Below, piece by piece: positions 22,545 to 34,188 of a stretch of 64,000 nt of DNA. The stretch comes from Tetrastigma voinierianum. Taxonomy: Eukaryota > Streptophyta > Magnoliopsida > Vitales > Vitaceae. Below the pieces are notes generated by a model that saw nothing but the letters and a program-made list of their open reading frames with translations, was not told where the DNA came from and did no database searches. The translations under genes and the position numbers were made by a program. The stretch lies in the NCBI GenBank assembly GCA_016808115.1, contig JAEQBH010000128.1, forward strand, positions 1,798,001 through 1,862,000. Direction: 5' to 3'. Positions within the stretch are counted from its first letter, which is position 1; every line of letters begins with the position of its first letter.

Positions 22545-23420
22545 ATTTGATTTATAACTTGTAACCATTGCTTTCAGTCATAGATATTATAACTTGTGAC
22601 GGTTATTGATTGGTTGTAAAATGTATTAGTATTATGATAAATCTTATATTGGTCACAAAAATACTAAGATATATAAAAAAATATTATAGCTGCGTCCTTG
22701 GAAGTTTGATATTTTGTGAGGACTAGTTATTTTAGTCTGAAACATCATATAATCGTGACCATATTATTGATTGGTCGTCGAAGGTATATTAATTATGAAG
22801 AACTTTATGTTAGTCTCAAAAAAATTATAATTTATGAGAAATATTGTAACACATCTCTGAAAGCATGATATTTTGTGAGGAGCGGTAAAAGTGGTCATAA
22901 AATGTCCTATAATCTATGATCACTCATTGATTTGCCGTGGCAGTATAATTGTGTGAGAACTTATGTTAGTCCAAAAAAAAATATAAATCTATGAGAAATA
23001 TTATATACATCTCTAAAAAGTATGACATTTTGTGAGGAGCAGTAAAAGTGGTCATAAGATACCTCAAGTTATGACTACTTATTGATTAGTGGTAAGAAAA
23101 ATATATTAGTGATAGAAACTTATGTTAATCCTAAATAAAATATATAATAATGAAATCAATATAACATACCTCTAAGTGATATTTGTGAGGAAAAGTAAAA
23201 TTAGTCTAAGATACCCCTATGATCACGAATGCTCATTCTTAGTCATAGAAAGGTGTATTATTTACAATACACACCTTATGTTAGTTAAAAACTTATATAT
23301 TCTACGAGAAATAATTTAACTTATCCCCAAAAGTTTGATATATTATAAGGAACTGAAAGATAGTGACAAAAATGTTATATTATTTTCTATTAGTCATTGG
23401 TTGGCCTAAAAAATCTTTAT
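22545..23420 (+). repeat. ~157-bp tandem repeats, about five units
   Basis: The anchor GATATTTTGTGAGG or a close variant recurs near 22,707, 22,865, 23,021, 23,175 and 23,334, with spacings of 154-159 bp. Units also share a TTATTGATTGGTCGT-like segment and CTTATGTTAGTC. The array probably represents left subterminal repeats of the CACTA relic. Confidence 0.8.
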
Positions 23421-23839
23421 TATTTGCAACAACTTTTCTGTTGATCACATGAAAGACTTTAACATGTGAGAAAATTCACCAATTAATTCACCTTTGAAAT
23501 TTTAGTATTTTTGAGGGCGATAATTGTTGTTGCAAATGTCTAATAATTGGGATCAATATTTTTGTCCCTTTTTCAAAATACACTTTCTAGTTTAAACAAT
23601 TTTATATTATTATTAAAGTTATCTTCTTAAAATACACACACTTCATGAGGCTTTTTTAAACACATTAAAAATATTACTCTCAATATAAAACCAATTTGTT
23701 AAAAAATATTTATAAAAATTATTTCTATAATTTTTCCAATTAATTAAATGTTTTCCATGTACTTATATAATAATTACAAAAATATCTTTAAAAAATAATT
23801 CAATATTTATGACTTTTGGACCCATTGTAATAATTAATC

Positions 23840-24360
23840 GATAAAATATATTACCAAATTATTTTGATAAAAATCTATAAAATATTTGTTATTTTTAGTT
23901 AGACAATGATATAAAATTGGGTTTTAAAATTTTTATATAAGTTTATATTAACACATTTTAAAACTATCTTAAGCTCCTTAAATCATATCCAATGTTTTAT
24001 TAATATTTTCCATTTATAAGATAATTTAAAATTATTCAATGATTAAGTAAAGAAACGATGAATATGATTGGAAAACTATATTATTTATATTGTATAAATA
24101 ATATATATACTCTCTCATCGATAAAATATATTACCAAATTATTTTGATAAAATCTATAAAATATTTATTATTTTTAGTTAGACAATGATATAAAATTGGG
24201 TTTTTAAATTTTTATATAAGTTTATATTAACACCTTTTTAAACTATCTTAAGCTCCTTAAATCTTATCCAGTGTTTTATTAATATTTCCATTTATAAGAT
24301 AATTTAAAATTATTCAATGATTAAGTAAAGAAAACAATAGATAATGAATGAAAAACTATA

Positions 24361-24440
<80 letters not shown>

Positions 24441-24670
24441 ATGACTTTGATAAAAAATCTATAAAATATTTATTACTTTTAGTTAGACAATGATATAAAA
24501 TTGGGTTTTAAATTTTTATGAAAGTTTATATTAACACCTTTTTAAACTATCTTAAACTCCTTAAATCATATCCAATGTTTTATTAATATTTTTCATTTAT
24601 AAGATAATTTAAAATTATTCAATGATTAAGTAAAGAGAACAATAGATAATGATTTGAAAACTATATTTAT
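23840..24670 (+). repeat. ~280-320-bp tandem triplication with internal (AT)n
   Basis: Three copies start near 23,842, 24,121 and 24,443. They share TCTATAAAATATTTATTA, TTAGTTAGACAATGATATAA, AACTATCTTAAGCTCCTTAA and TTCAATGATTAAGTAAAGA. The second copy is longer because of an (AT)n expansion at its end. Confidence 0.88.
24371..24435. repeat. (AT)n microsatellite
   Basis: About 65 bp of AT dinucleotides at the end of the second unit of the triplication. Confidence 0.95.
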
Positions 24671-24929
24671 ATTAAAATAGTTTAGAGTGCATGTTTTAAG
24701 CTGGATAAACATCAATTTTAAGTGCATTGATATAAATATGGTTGGATTTGAAAGTATTAATAAACCCAAAATATATTAGTAATTACTAAATTAGTTTTAA
24801 GGATAAGTAACATGATTTTGAAGTTTATTCACTTTTCCTAAAATTCAATCGTGATTTGATTTTTTAATATAACAATGACTATGAGGCATTGTAATTAGTC
24901 CTTATGATTTTATTTTATTTTAAAATTTT

Positions 24930-25240
24930 CAAATTGTAATTAGTACATAAATTTTAGAATATATATTTAATTAAAATCTTATAAAATTATTATTATCAGT
25001 AACTTTTAGAATATATATTTAATTAAAAGTCTTATAATATTATTATTACCCATTAACTAATTTTTTCAACTAAAAAAATATTATACATAATTAAAATTTT
25101 ATAATAATATTCTTATCTTTTAAATATTTAATTAAAATCTTATAATAATATTATTATTAGTAACTTTTGTTTTCAAATACAAAAATATTATATTTAATTA
25201 AAATTAAAATATTATTATTATCTTTTAAATTTAATAGTTT
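24930..25240. repeat. Degenerate AT-rich repeats of TTAATTAAAATCTTATAA type
   Basis: The words TTAATTAAAATCTTATAA and ATTATTATTA recur five or six times at 60-70-bp intervals. No gene. Confidence 0.6.
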
Positions 25241-27070
25241 TCTCTTCCATTTAAGTTACACACAAATCATAAAAGCTTTTTTTAAACGTAAATCATAAAA
25301 GTTAAAAGCAAAGAAAAAAAATTCAATAAAAATTACATGAAAAAGAAATAATCATATTTATCTAAGAATACTTAAAAATTAAAATTTTATTTTATTAAAT
25401 TAAATTTAAATATAAATATTCGTAATAATGAAGGTCCTAGTTTAGATTATCTCTAAATTAAATATTTAAATTATCACTCTTCAAAAAAAGTAAATTATCT
25501 TTAATAATTTATTAATATTATTATCATTAAAAGAAATATAAAGAGACACAAGCCTTAGTTTCTTTCTCACGTTCTCTCTACAAAATATGTACTAACGAGT
25601 ATTGTGTTTGTGCACCGAAGCCAAAGCAAGTGTAAGTCTCACAACTTTTTGGAGTTAGTTTTATTTAATTTTTGTTTGGCTTTAGAAGTGATTCTTTACG
25701 CAAAGAAGTTTTGATTTAGTAGAAATTTTGTTTGCAGAATAGCATGATTAAAATGAAATAAGCTAGAAAAATTGTTGGAATTCCTTTGTATCAGCATATG
25801 AAGACACTATCTTTTTTTTTTTTTTTTTTGTTCATTCCGTTGCACTTTCGTAAAACATTGTTTCACAAAGACATATGCGATGATACTTATTAAATTATCA
25901 TTATTTAATATATTTATCTTACGTTTTTGTGATGAGCATCATTATTTATCGCTCTGGTTGAAACTTTCTTTGATATGTATTCCAAAAAACTTTATATATT
26001 AATAAATAATTTATAACACTTGAAATGCTATGCATTGGTTTATTGGTGGGTGGTCATTATCCTTCTTGGGACAGGATGAGTTCTTTGTTCATTGTTATAT
26101 GGTTGTAACCAATAGCCACAATGGACATGCATAAAAAATGATAAACATTATGTAAGATTGACTTCTTAGCAAACATTAGATATTTCAAAGAAGCACACTT
26201 GTTGGTAAAGGAAGTACCTTTTAAACCAACATGCATCTTTAGATGTTATTACTCGATACATATAGGATTCAAGGTGACCTATAATTGGGTTTTGAATTTT
26301 ATAATATATTTTCTGGTTTCCTAAAATTCTTGGATATTTTAACTAATTTTAATGGATCATTGAAATTCTTTAATCTATAAAAGAATATTCAAAAAAGTGT
26401 AAGTTGTGCTAATGTTTTCCAATTCCAAACCATTATAAGTAGTGAAAGAAATTTTGTTTGCTATTCTTATCATCTTACTTAATTTTCTTCCTCAATATAA
26501 TACTCAACCTCAATAATTTTGATCTCCATTGAAGCATTTATTTGGTTGTGAATATGATTAATTAATGTTTTTATCTTTTGGTATTTAGAAAATATTTGTC
26601 TCTTATAATTTAAATCAAGATGTTCATATAGATTTGAACATGAGACAATTATCTTGGTAATTTTCTCAATAAATTTTATAGCAACGAGTTTAACAAACTC
26701 CAAAGTATCCTTCTAAATGTATTATAAAAGCTTAAATGTTTTTTGTTTCCTTTTATTTAGGTTGTCTTTTATATTAAGTGGTACCTACTACTTCAATATT
26801 ATTTGAGTTATATAATATTATGTTCATGACATTACCATTTGAAATAAATTACAGATATGTAAATCCTATAATCTAAACTAGTTGTCATATTGTTGTATCA
26901 TATCATATTGTAAAAGCGATTCATGGCTCGGTGAGTATCCCGATCACATCCGCCAGCATTGTTTGTCCATCATCAACATGATTGCACAAGGTATTATTTT
27001 GTAAAACTATCAAAAGGTAATTGTTATGATGGGTTGTTTCAATCAATATAATATCTTTGTCATTGTGATG
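25241..27070. other. AT-rich CACTA interior, no readable gene
   Basis: No convincing frame. A less AT-rich patch at 25,545-25,640 with CT-rich runs and a GTGTAAGT splice-donor-like word could be an old 5' exon of the transposon, but nothing confirms transcription. Confidence 0.4.
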
Positions 27071-27240
27071 TAGGAGGTTCATCAACAACAAGAAAGAAGC
27101 TTGGCCCATCTTGAGGAAAAGGATTCAATATACTATTAGAGAATGGAGAGAGAATTTTTATATCATTTACGGAAGAAGGAGGCAGCTATGTGTATCCTTG
27201 CAAATTTGCTAGTGAGATTGGTGTTGCAGTGAGATTAATT
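27070..27240 (+). pseudogene. En/Spm-type transposase-like fragment
   Basis: A short plus-strand stretch, possibly following an intron that ends TGATGTAG at 27,073, reads GKGFNILLENGERIFISFTE, then EGGSYVYPCKFASEIGVAVR. The pattern of a Gly/Pro-Ser start, a hydrophobic-Asn-Gly-Glu segment, then KFASEIGV resembles the N-terminal part of the plant Ptta/En/Spm transposase family, which accompanies CACTA elements. One in-frame stop lies before GKGF. About 55 residues are visible, so the call rests on a weak motif plus the CACTA terminus 0.85 kb downstream. Confidence 0.4.
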
Positions 27241-27349
27241 TTAGACCATTTATTTTTTGCTAAGGAAATGACCAATTGTGACCATTTAATTTCATCCTAG
27301 ACTTATTTAAACTGTCTAATTTTTTTCATCATGAAAAATTATAAACCAT

Positions 27350-27865
27350 AACCAGTTGTTCTTCATCGTACAAACGTGAAATTGCAACCACATACATTCA
27401 TTGTAGAAACAAGAAATTGTGACCACATAAATTCATTGTAGAAACACGAAATTGCGATCATGTTAATTCATCATAAAAACACGAAATTACAGCCAGAAAT
27501 TCATCGTAAAACCACGAAATTGCGACCATATAAATTCATCACTTAGAAACTGTCGTGACCATGTAAATTCATCGTAGAAACACGAAATTGAGACTACCTA
27601 AATTCATCATAGAAGCAATTTGCGATCATGTAAATTCATCATATAAACAAACAATTGGGACCATATGTAAATTCATTGTAGAAAAGCGAAATTGCAACCA
27701 TGTAAAATTCATCATAGAAACGCAATTTATGACCATGTTAATTCATCGTGAAACGAAGTGCGATCATGTAAAGTTCTTATTAGAAACATTTCAAATGCGA
27801 TCAAATGTTTTCATTGCAAAAAAATAAAATTTGCGACCAATTACTATCGATGGTAGAAAGTGAAA
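27350..27865 (+). repeat. ~38-44-bp subterminal repeats of the CACTA relic
   Basis: About a dozen diverged units of the form AATTGCGACCATGTAAATTC followed by ATCGTAGAAACACGA. The GCGACCA word repeats up to 28,050. Units are contiguous and unequally diverged, as in transposase-binding subterminal regions. Confidence 0.82.
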
Positions 27866-28086
27866 TATGCCACCAAGATGTTGGACATAAAAAATTTACA
27901 TTAATGACCAATATCATCCATCACACAAACAAATTATGTACGACAAAGTTAAGGAATGGTCGCAGAAAACATTCCCTGACGGACATACTATGACGATTGT
28001 GCGACCAACATTTTTCGGTTGCAGATTATTATTCGCGACCAGAAATTTTGTTTTTGGGATGAATAATGTAGTCGCGGAATATCAAA

Positions 28087-28098
28087 TTTCTAGTAGTG
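28087..28098 (-). repeat. CACTA terminal inverted repeat, right end
   Basis: The minus strand reads CACTACTAGAAA. The next three bases outward, 28,099-28,101, would be one side of the 3-bp target duplication; its partner was not found. Confidence 0.7.
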
Positions 28099-28735
28099 GC
28101 TTTTAGCCCATATTCGAGCTCAATGACTCATGGACCCATCCATATGTCCTTGGAATTCACTTAATCCCGAGATTATTCATCTTTAGAGCTCTCTCTTTCC
28201 ATTTGGATCTAATATAAGACATTTCCTTTCAACTTGGATCCAATCAAAGACCAAATTACTTATTCTAAGTGTGTTACCTATTAGGTTTGCGATTATAGCC
28301 ACTTAGTCGTAGGTAATAAAAAAGCGAGTGGCTGAAGCGTCATGTAATAGCATCATGATCACGATTAATGGAATTATCGAGGTTTGTCTGGCCAGCCAAG
28401 TATCTGATATATTATACGATGTATCTTCATTATATTATCACTAGAGCTTGGTTTATATGGATTATACATTAGTTCCCACTAGATTGAGTACTACGCCACA
28501 CCTTTAAGTGTGTTTCGGTCTTTATGTATCATCCATTCTATTTATCATTGAAGTCAAACATCAAACACTTATTTTAAAGAAATTAGGAAAAAAAAATTAT
28601 GAGTTGGATTGTTCTAGTTTTAAGATAACGAAGGATGTTTTGTCAGTGGAATAGAAGATAAGGAAAAGAAACTTTGCAAGAGAGTTGTCGGTTGAGGAAT
28701 ATTTCTAATTTCTGATAATGGCGGAACTATGCAAT
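28099..28735. other. Unclassified noncoding DNA
   Basis: Moderately AT-rich, with no repeat array and no frame of note. The wording around 28,260-28,500 resembles LTR-retroelement noncoding sequence in style only. AGATAAGGAAAAGAAACT at 28,657 recurs at 29,046, on the other side of the MITE-like segment. Confidence 0.35.
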
Positions 28736-28738
28736 ATC

Positions 28739-29045
28739 TTTAGGCTTAATTTGGAACCGGAAAGGTATTAAGGAATGGAAAAAAATAATAATAAGAAAAA
28801 TGATTTATTATGTTTAATTTCGCAATGAAAAATATAAAATCAAATCAATTATAATCAAATAATTTTAAAATTTTATATTTTTTAAAATTTCTTACTCTTT
28901 ATATAATAGGAAAAAAAAATAAAGTGAGTTTGAATAAATATATAAAATTAATTTATTAAATTTAAACTTATTTTTTATTTTTCTCAAATTTTCGTTCCTC
29001 TCAATTATTCTTCCTATTTTCTTTTCTTAATACCAAACGGAACAA
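28739..29045. mobile_element. MITE-like segment with inverted ends
   Basis: The left end contains GGTATTAAGGAATGGAAAA. The right end, on the minus strand, reads GGTATTAAGAAAAGAAAAT, preceded by GTTTGG-like words. The interior is AT-rich and noncoding, about 300 bp, which fits a miniature inverted-repeat transposon. The target duplication and superfamily are not resolved. Confidence 0.45.
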
Positions 29046-29640
29046 GATAAGGAAAAGAAACTGCAGAGAGTTGAGCCACATATTATTGCAATGAATAAGT
29101 TGCAATGCTTTCAAATCTCTTTGAAAATAAATGCATGTGATTGAACACTTCCTCCAGAGAAGGACAGGTAAGGAACAAGGACAAGCCTTCATAGGCCTTA
29201 CTTTAGGGTAAGCAGTCAGGAACAATGAAAGCTATGTCATGGTCCCATTCCATTTATTTGAAAAACGTGGAATATAAGACACTTTCTGGATTATGAGACA
29301 GGCATAATTCTGGTTTTTCAACATCATATATATATTGCAGTACAATCTTGAACTTAAGATTTACTGAGATCGTACTTAAGATTTTGTTAAATCGCTGCTC
29401 AAAATCTATTTATATTTTTTATCGCGTATTTTTAAAATAAGGAACGATATTGGTTCAGTCTTTTGTTAAATAAATTTTGAAATAAAATGAAATAGGACCT
29501 TATAAATAGTTTTCCCTCCTTTAAAAGCTACAGCTATTATAAAAAATTATTTTTTTAAATATGACATTAAAAATAATATTTTTAAAAATATTGAACAAAA
29601 AAAAAAAAAATAATATTTTCAAATTTATGGCACCAAGTGC
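29046..29640. other. Unclassified noncoding DNA
   Basis: A GC-richer patch at 29,140-29,230 (minus-strand frame of 74 residues) has no recognisable domain. The rest is AT-rich with poly-A. Nothing else was seen. Confidence 0.35.
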
Positions 29641-29679
29641 CACATAGATGACATGATTTTAATGTAAGAATAAGACCAT

Positions 29680-29990
29680 ATCAAATAATAAAGTTCGTGT
29701 GTTCAAAATATGATTTCAGTATAAAATGATAATTATGTGTATTCAAAACACGATTTTAGTGTAAAAAATGAAGTTGTGTTTTCAAAACATGATTTCAATA
29801 TAAAATAACAAAGTTGTGTTTAAATATTTTGTGATAATCAAAACAATTGGAATTATTTTTAAAACTATGGTCTTTAGAAATTATTTTTTTAGAAACTATA
29901 TATTTATATAAAATCCGAAACAAGGACATATCTTCTTGTGCATCGGACAAGTATTCACATGCGACAAAGTTTATTATACTTTTTTAAAAA
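29680..29990 (-). repeat. Inverted diverged copy of the 11.4-11.7-kb repeat
   Basis: The reverse complement aligns along its length with 11,380-11,710: tandem ATCGTGTTTTGAATACACA units, then TATATAGTTTCTAAAAAA, then TGTCGCATATGAATACTTG-like wording. It shows a third dispersed copy of this family in the window. Confidence 0.78.
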
Positions 29991-30021
29991 AAAAAGCAAT
30001 ATTCCCAGTTCTATGACAAAG

Positions 30022-30022
<1 letters not shown>

Positions 30023-30091
<69 letters not shown>
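30023..30091. repeat. (AT)n microsatellite
   Basis: About 69 bp of AT dinucleotides with one interruption. It lies some 30 bp beyond the inverted repeat copy. The Ile-Tyr frames over it are artefacts. Confidence 0.95.
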
Positions 30092-30460
30092 GGAATAATG
30101 TATACAAACGTCTTGATGTTAGATCGTATATCAACTTAGCCAAAATTCATAAAAAGCTCGAGAAAAATTGATTTTTACGAAGAATCGCGGTAATTTCAGT
30201 TGAAAATCGGAAATTCTACAGATCTCGGATGTGAAATGGTTGCGCCATTAAATTCGTGCCATTAATCTGGCGACGGAAAAGTTCGTGTTCGGGTGAGACG
30301 GTCGAGGAATATTTACGAATTCTGGGTGATAAATCGTCGATGGCTTTTAGGGGCCGAGATTTTATGAAAATCTAGTGAGTGATAGAGTTAGATGTTTCCG
30401 ATAATTAATTTGAAAAATCATTGTAGATGATGGATGAATGGATAATAAATCGTTTATCCA

Positions 30461-30500
<40 letters not shown>

Positions 30501-30520
30501 TAATATTATAATAATAATAA
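30461..30520. repeat. (AAT)n microsatellite
   Basis: About 13 clean AAT units followed by an interrupted tail. Confidence 0.92.
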
Positions 30521-30969
30521 AAACGGAAAAATCATCATAAAAAGGGGAACATACCATTTTCGTTGGGAGAGAAGGCGGTGATGAGAGAGGGAGGAGATAT
30601 TTAGTTTTTTTTTATTATTATTTCTTCTATTTACTTCTTTTTCGGATGTAATCGGATAGTCGGATTTAAATCAGGGAGTAAAGGAAAAAATTGATCTGTG
30701 ATGAGAGCTGCGTGTGGACACCAAAAAAGTTAGATTTTGACAAGTTCAGAGTGAAGTAGGAGTTTTATCTCTTTGTTTCTGCTCTTGTTTAAGTGTTTTG
30801 TAAATGCTTGTGTTGGTTTGAGGCCGTGAGGGGCCGTTTGATCGGTCCCAAATCTTGGAACCGATGTGTAGAAACTTTTGGAGAATTTTTGGAGCCCATT
30901 TGGACAGTCCGTGACTGTGTAGGAGCTGTTTAGGGTGTTTGTATCATAATTTATATAATAAATTGTGTT

Positions 30970-31120
30970 TTGGTGTATAGGCCATTGGAGATAAAATTAT
31001 GATTCTTAGAATTATATGGAATATAATTGTGTGTATAAACCCTTTGGAGATAAAATTGTGATTTACTCAATTATATGGAATATAATTGTAGTATAAACCA
31101 TTGGAGATGAAATTGTGAAT
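30970..31120 (+). repeat. ~60-bp tandem repeat, nearly three units
   Basis: Units begin GTGTATAGGCCATTGG, TGTATAAACCCTTTGG and GTATAAACCATTGG. The first two end in AATTATATGGAATATAATTG; the third is partial. Confidence 0.82.
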
Positions 31121-32244
31121 TCTTTCAGTGAGCTAATTTGGGTGTTTGATCCATATTGTTGAATTACGTGTGGTGTGGTGCGGAATTTGAGAATGTTGCG
31201 CTAATTTAATATATTGATATATATTGTATAAATGGTTTGGAAATGTGTAAATGCATTTTTCGTATGCCTTTGCAGGTAACCTAGAGATTAAGTGTTAGTG
31301 CATGACATGAATTTTCACGAAAAAGCGAGCGTAGGTTGAAGGAATTTCACAGGATGATTTTTCGGAGAATTGGGTTGGGAGATGGGCCAACAGATCATTT
31401 CGGATGAGGACCATATTTGTTTCGAAGCTCACCCCGACCAATTCGCACCGGAGGAAGTAGTCCCATATTTTACCGACGCCGGTAGTATATTTTCAAGAAC
31501 AACAAGTTTTGTTTTGAAAATGATTATTTTTCTCATACATGGCTTAGGCAAGTGTGAGGGAGTCGGTGAGGACTCGAGACATGGGAATGGGCATGTAGAC
31601 ATTCAAGTAGAATCACGTATTTACTTGAGTGTGTGTTTATTTTGGGGCATTGCATATGCACTTAGGTGGAGAGTAACCCATTTAGGGTGATTAGCCTGCG
31701 GGAGATAGCTCACACGTCGAGGGAACATTTTTCGGTCTGAGAGGTTCGAGAGGCTCTTCTTGGGGCCGATTTTGAAGAAAGTCGGGTTGTGGCTTTGATG
31801 TTTTGGATAATATGTATTAGAATTGTAGATTTTAATATGTATTTGTATTAAGAGTAATGAAATAACTCTTGGACTATTGGAATATAGTTGAGTACATGTT
31901 TGATGAGTATTGATGTAGGGGCCCAAGTGGCCATTTTTACTCAATTATGTCTCGTGATCACGAGGCGTATGGGTACGAGGTTGTGGTGGTCAGCGGACCT
32001 TTCGATTTTAGGCGTCAGCATGGGAATTTTGGATCCAATGTTACTCATAACGTTTGTTTCGTAACTTAAATATGCTCTTCTGAGTCAGCCGGGTAGACAT
32101 ATAGGTAAGCGGACGTCTGATCTTTACTAATGTGTTACTCATCCCAACAACGGCATGTCAATAAAGTATATCATATATGGTAACATATCAATAGCGTTCG
32201 CGCTTATTTTTCCATCATTTGTCAGTGCCATGTAAGCGTTAGGG

Positions 32245-32264
32245 TATATATATATATATATATA

Positions 32265-32333
<69 letters not shown>
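32245..32333. repeat. (AT)n microsatellite
   Basis: About 89 bp of AT/TA dinucleotides with one phase change near 32,267. Confidence 0.95.
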
Positions 32334-32336
<3 letters not shown>

Positions 32337-32551
32337 GATTGATGTATGTAACAATTGTATAACAAATTTTGATAATACTCTTATTCCATGGAGTAAAAAT
32401 TCTCAGCATGTTTGGTGAATTTTAAAAACTATTTGTTCTTTTCAAAAAAATAAGAGGGATAAGAAGACATAGATAACATGTTTTGTTACCTTTTTTTTTT
32501 CTAAAAAACACTAAGAACATAAAAAATATTAAATTTTCAAAGAACACCTTA

Positions 32552-32833
32552 GGACCTGTTTGATTCATGTTTTTTAAAACTGTTATTGATAATAGTTTTT
32601 GATAACATAGAAAACAATATTTTGGTATTCTTTGAATCTACTCCTTGTTATCTGAATTTAGTATTTTCGGTTTTCTCCGTGTTTTTTAGAACAACAAAAT
32701 GGAAACCCAACGTATTCCTATTTTTTAGAACAAAAAAAACAGTTTTCAAAAACTTTAACCAAATATGCTTTTAATGTTTTCTTTGTTTCAAACTATTCTC
32801 AAAATGATTTTAAAAATAGAACCAAACATACCG
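32552..32833. mobile_element. MITE-like element, about 280 bp
   Basis: The left end is GGACCTGTTTGATTCATGTT. The right end on the minus strand is CGGTATGTTTGGTTCTATTT. Imperfect inverted ends with TGTTTGGTTC wording and an AT-rich noncoding interior are typical of hAT- or Mutator-derived plant MITEs. No target duplication could be fixed. Confidence 0.55.
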
Positions 32834-33631
32834 TTTTTATTTTTTATTTATGGAAAGATGGTATAAACTTTATGATGTAAATATTGCCCAGCAATGCTGA
32901 ATTACTATTCCTAGAATACATATATTTATAGGCAATATTTGAAGCCAGATCTCCGTTGTCGGATAATGTCAACAAGTTGTATTGAAGGAAAACAATCAAA
33001 TCTAATTAAAACAATAATGGGTGAGCTTGCTTTTTATAGGATGAAAATGGAGACAAATTGTAGAAGTAAATAGAACTGTAAATTATTTAACAAAAAAAGG
33101 AACTAATATTTTAGAATCGAGTATTTTTGACGGTCTAATTTTCCTAAATATGTGACTAATGTTTGTTTTAAAGATTATTATGGTTTTTTTACCAATCTTG
33201 TTTGTACGATAAAAAAAATCTTTCTTTATGGTAGCCTTATTTATGGGGTAAGACCTCACCCACCATGCATTCTCTCTTTATAACTTAGACAAATTATTTT
33301 TCATGTTCGGTACATAACGTGAAATTTTGTTTAGATCATTCACATAAAGAAATAAATCAGATTATATATTTCTAACTTTGGACAATTTCTTCCAAATTTG
33401 TGATATAACTTTGTTTGCTATTATGATAAATCTGTATATTACACACAAAATGGCGGAATCAACATAAAGCGGAAAGCTTGAAAAGACTGTGACAAACTTG
33501 CTTCATCATCCAAAAGGTTTATTGAGCTTTGGGTAGGACCTTCAAAGATATTCTATCCGTGATAAATATGTGTGTAAACGTACCTAATTATCAAAAACGA
33601 GAAGAGAGAAAACACATGTATGTGTGTTTTG

Positions 33632-33669
<38 letters not shown>

Positions 33670-34188
33670 TACTTATAGACTCAAGCCTGGCCTATCAGGT
33701 TTTCTTGCCTCTCACGTAATTAATAGGCTCTATCACTAATTTAGCTGATGGATCTGCTGTGACCATTTATTGCTTTGGCTTCTAATCTAATGTGCTTCAC
33801 AGAGCATAATCTATTTAATGAACTATATTTGTCATTGTCATTTTATCTTTTTCTAACTTAACTTCTTCCACATCTAACACATAATTAATTGTTACAGAAC
33901 GAATATATAACACAATTAATTGTTATCGGGTGAATCTTTAGATCATCTGATCTAAAAAAGTAACATAAACTACTAGTGTTCTATTTAGGATAATTTAAAG
34001 AATCTTCTTCCAAAACTTACAACTGTCAAAGAGGTCATCTATTAAACACTTAATCCACAATAATAGAATGCCGAATAGCATATCTGAAGAACTCATTTGA
34101 AAAAAGTACCATTAATCACACAAATACATATTAATAATATAATTACTTTAGCTAATGAGACCTACCTCAATGGCTAAGGATTGGACGA
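32834..34188. other. AT-rich DNA, no gene recognised
   Basis: No coding frame or element boundary was recognised. It contains the GA microsatellite at 33,633-33,664. 34,141-34,188 is the host flank of the outer LTR element, including GACGA next to its left terminus. Confidence 0.4.
33633..33664. repeat. (GA)n microsatellite
   Basis: Sixteen GA units followed by a G run. Confidence 0.95.

Larger units (their letters stand above)
22423..28098 (+). mobile_element. CACTA (En/Spm-like) relic, left end not found
   Basis: AT-rich DNA with repeat arrays near both ends and a transposase-like fragment toward the right. It ends with TTTCTAGTAGTG at 28,087-28,098, the reverse complement of CACTACTAGAAA, the standard terminus of plant CACTA elements. 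The right array repeats GCGACCATGTAAATTCATC-type units, as CACTA subterminal regions do. No matching left terminus was found at the junction with the Tat integrase, so the left end is probably deleted. The assignment of the whole span to one element is inference. Confidence 0.6.
30092..32240. other. Possible LTR-derived noncoding DNA
   Basis: A less AT-rich block whose texture (short GC patches, many ATG-poor frames, sequence around 31,320-31,500 and 31,940-32,110) resembles chromovirus LTR or leader DNA. Its ends were not found and no second copy is in the window, so the class is unproven. It contains the two repeats listed next. Confidence 0.35.

Noticed and set aside
25545..25640. Promoter and first exon of a host gene
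   Set aside because: A splice-donor-like word and CT-rich leader are suggestive, but no downstream coding frame follows and the site is inside a CACTA relic.
27350..27865. CRISPR-like or satellite array
   Set aside because: Contiguous diverged units next to a CACTA terminus are better explained as subterminal transposon repeats.
28260..28560. Copia-type LTR
   Set aside because: Style of sequence only; no terminal repeats, primer site or partner LTR was found.
29938..30171. Ile-Tyr repeat proteins at 30.0 kb and at 32.1-32.4 kb
   Set aside because: Translation of (AT)n microsatellites.
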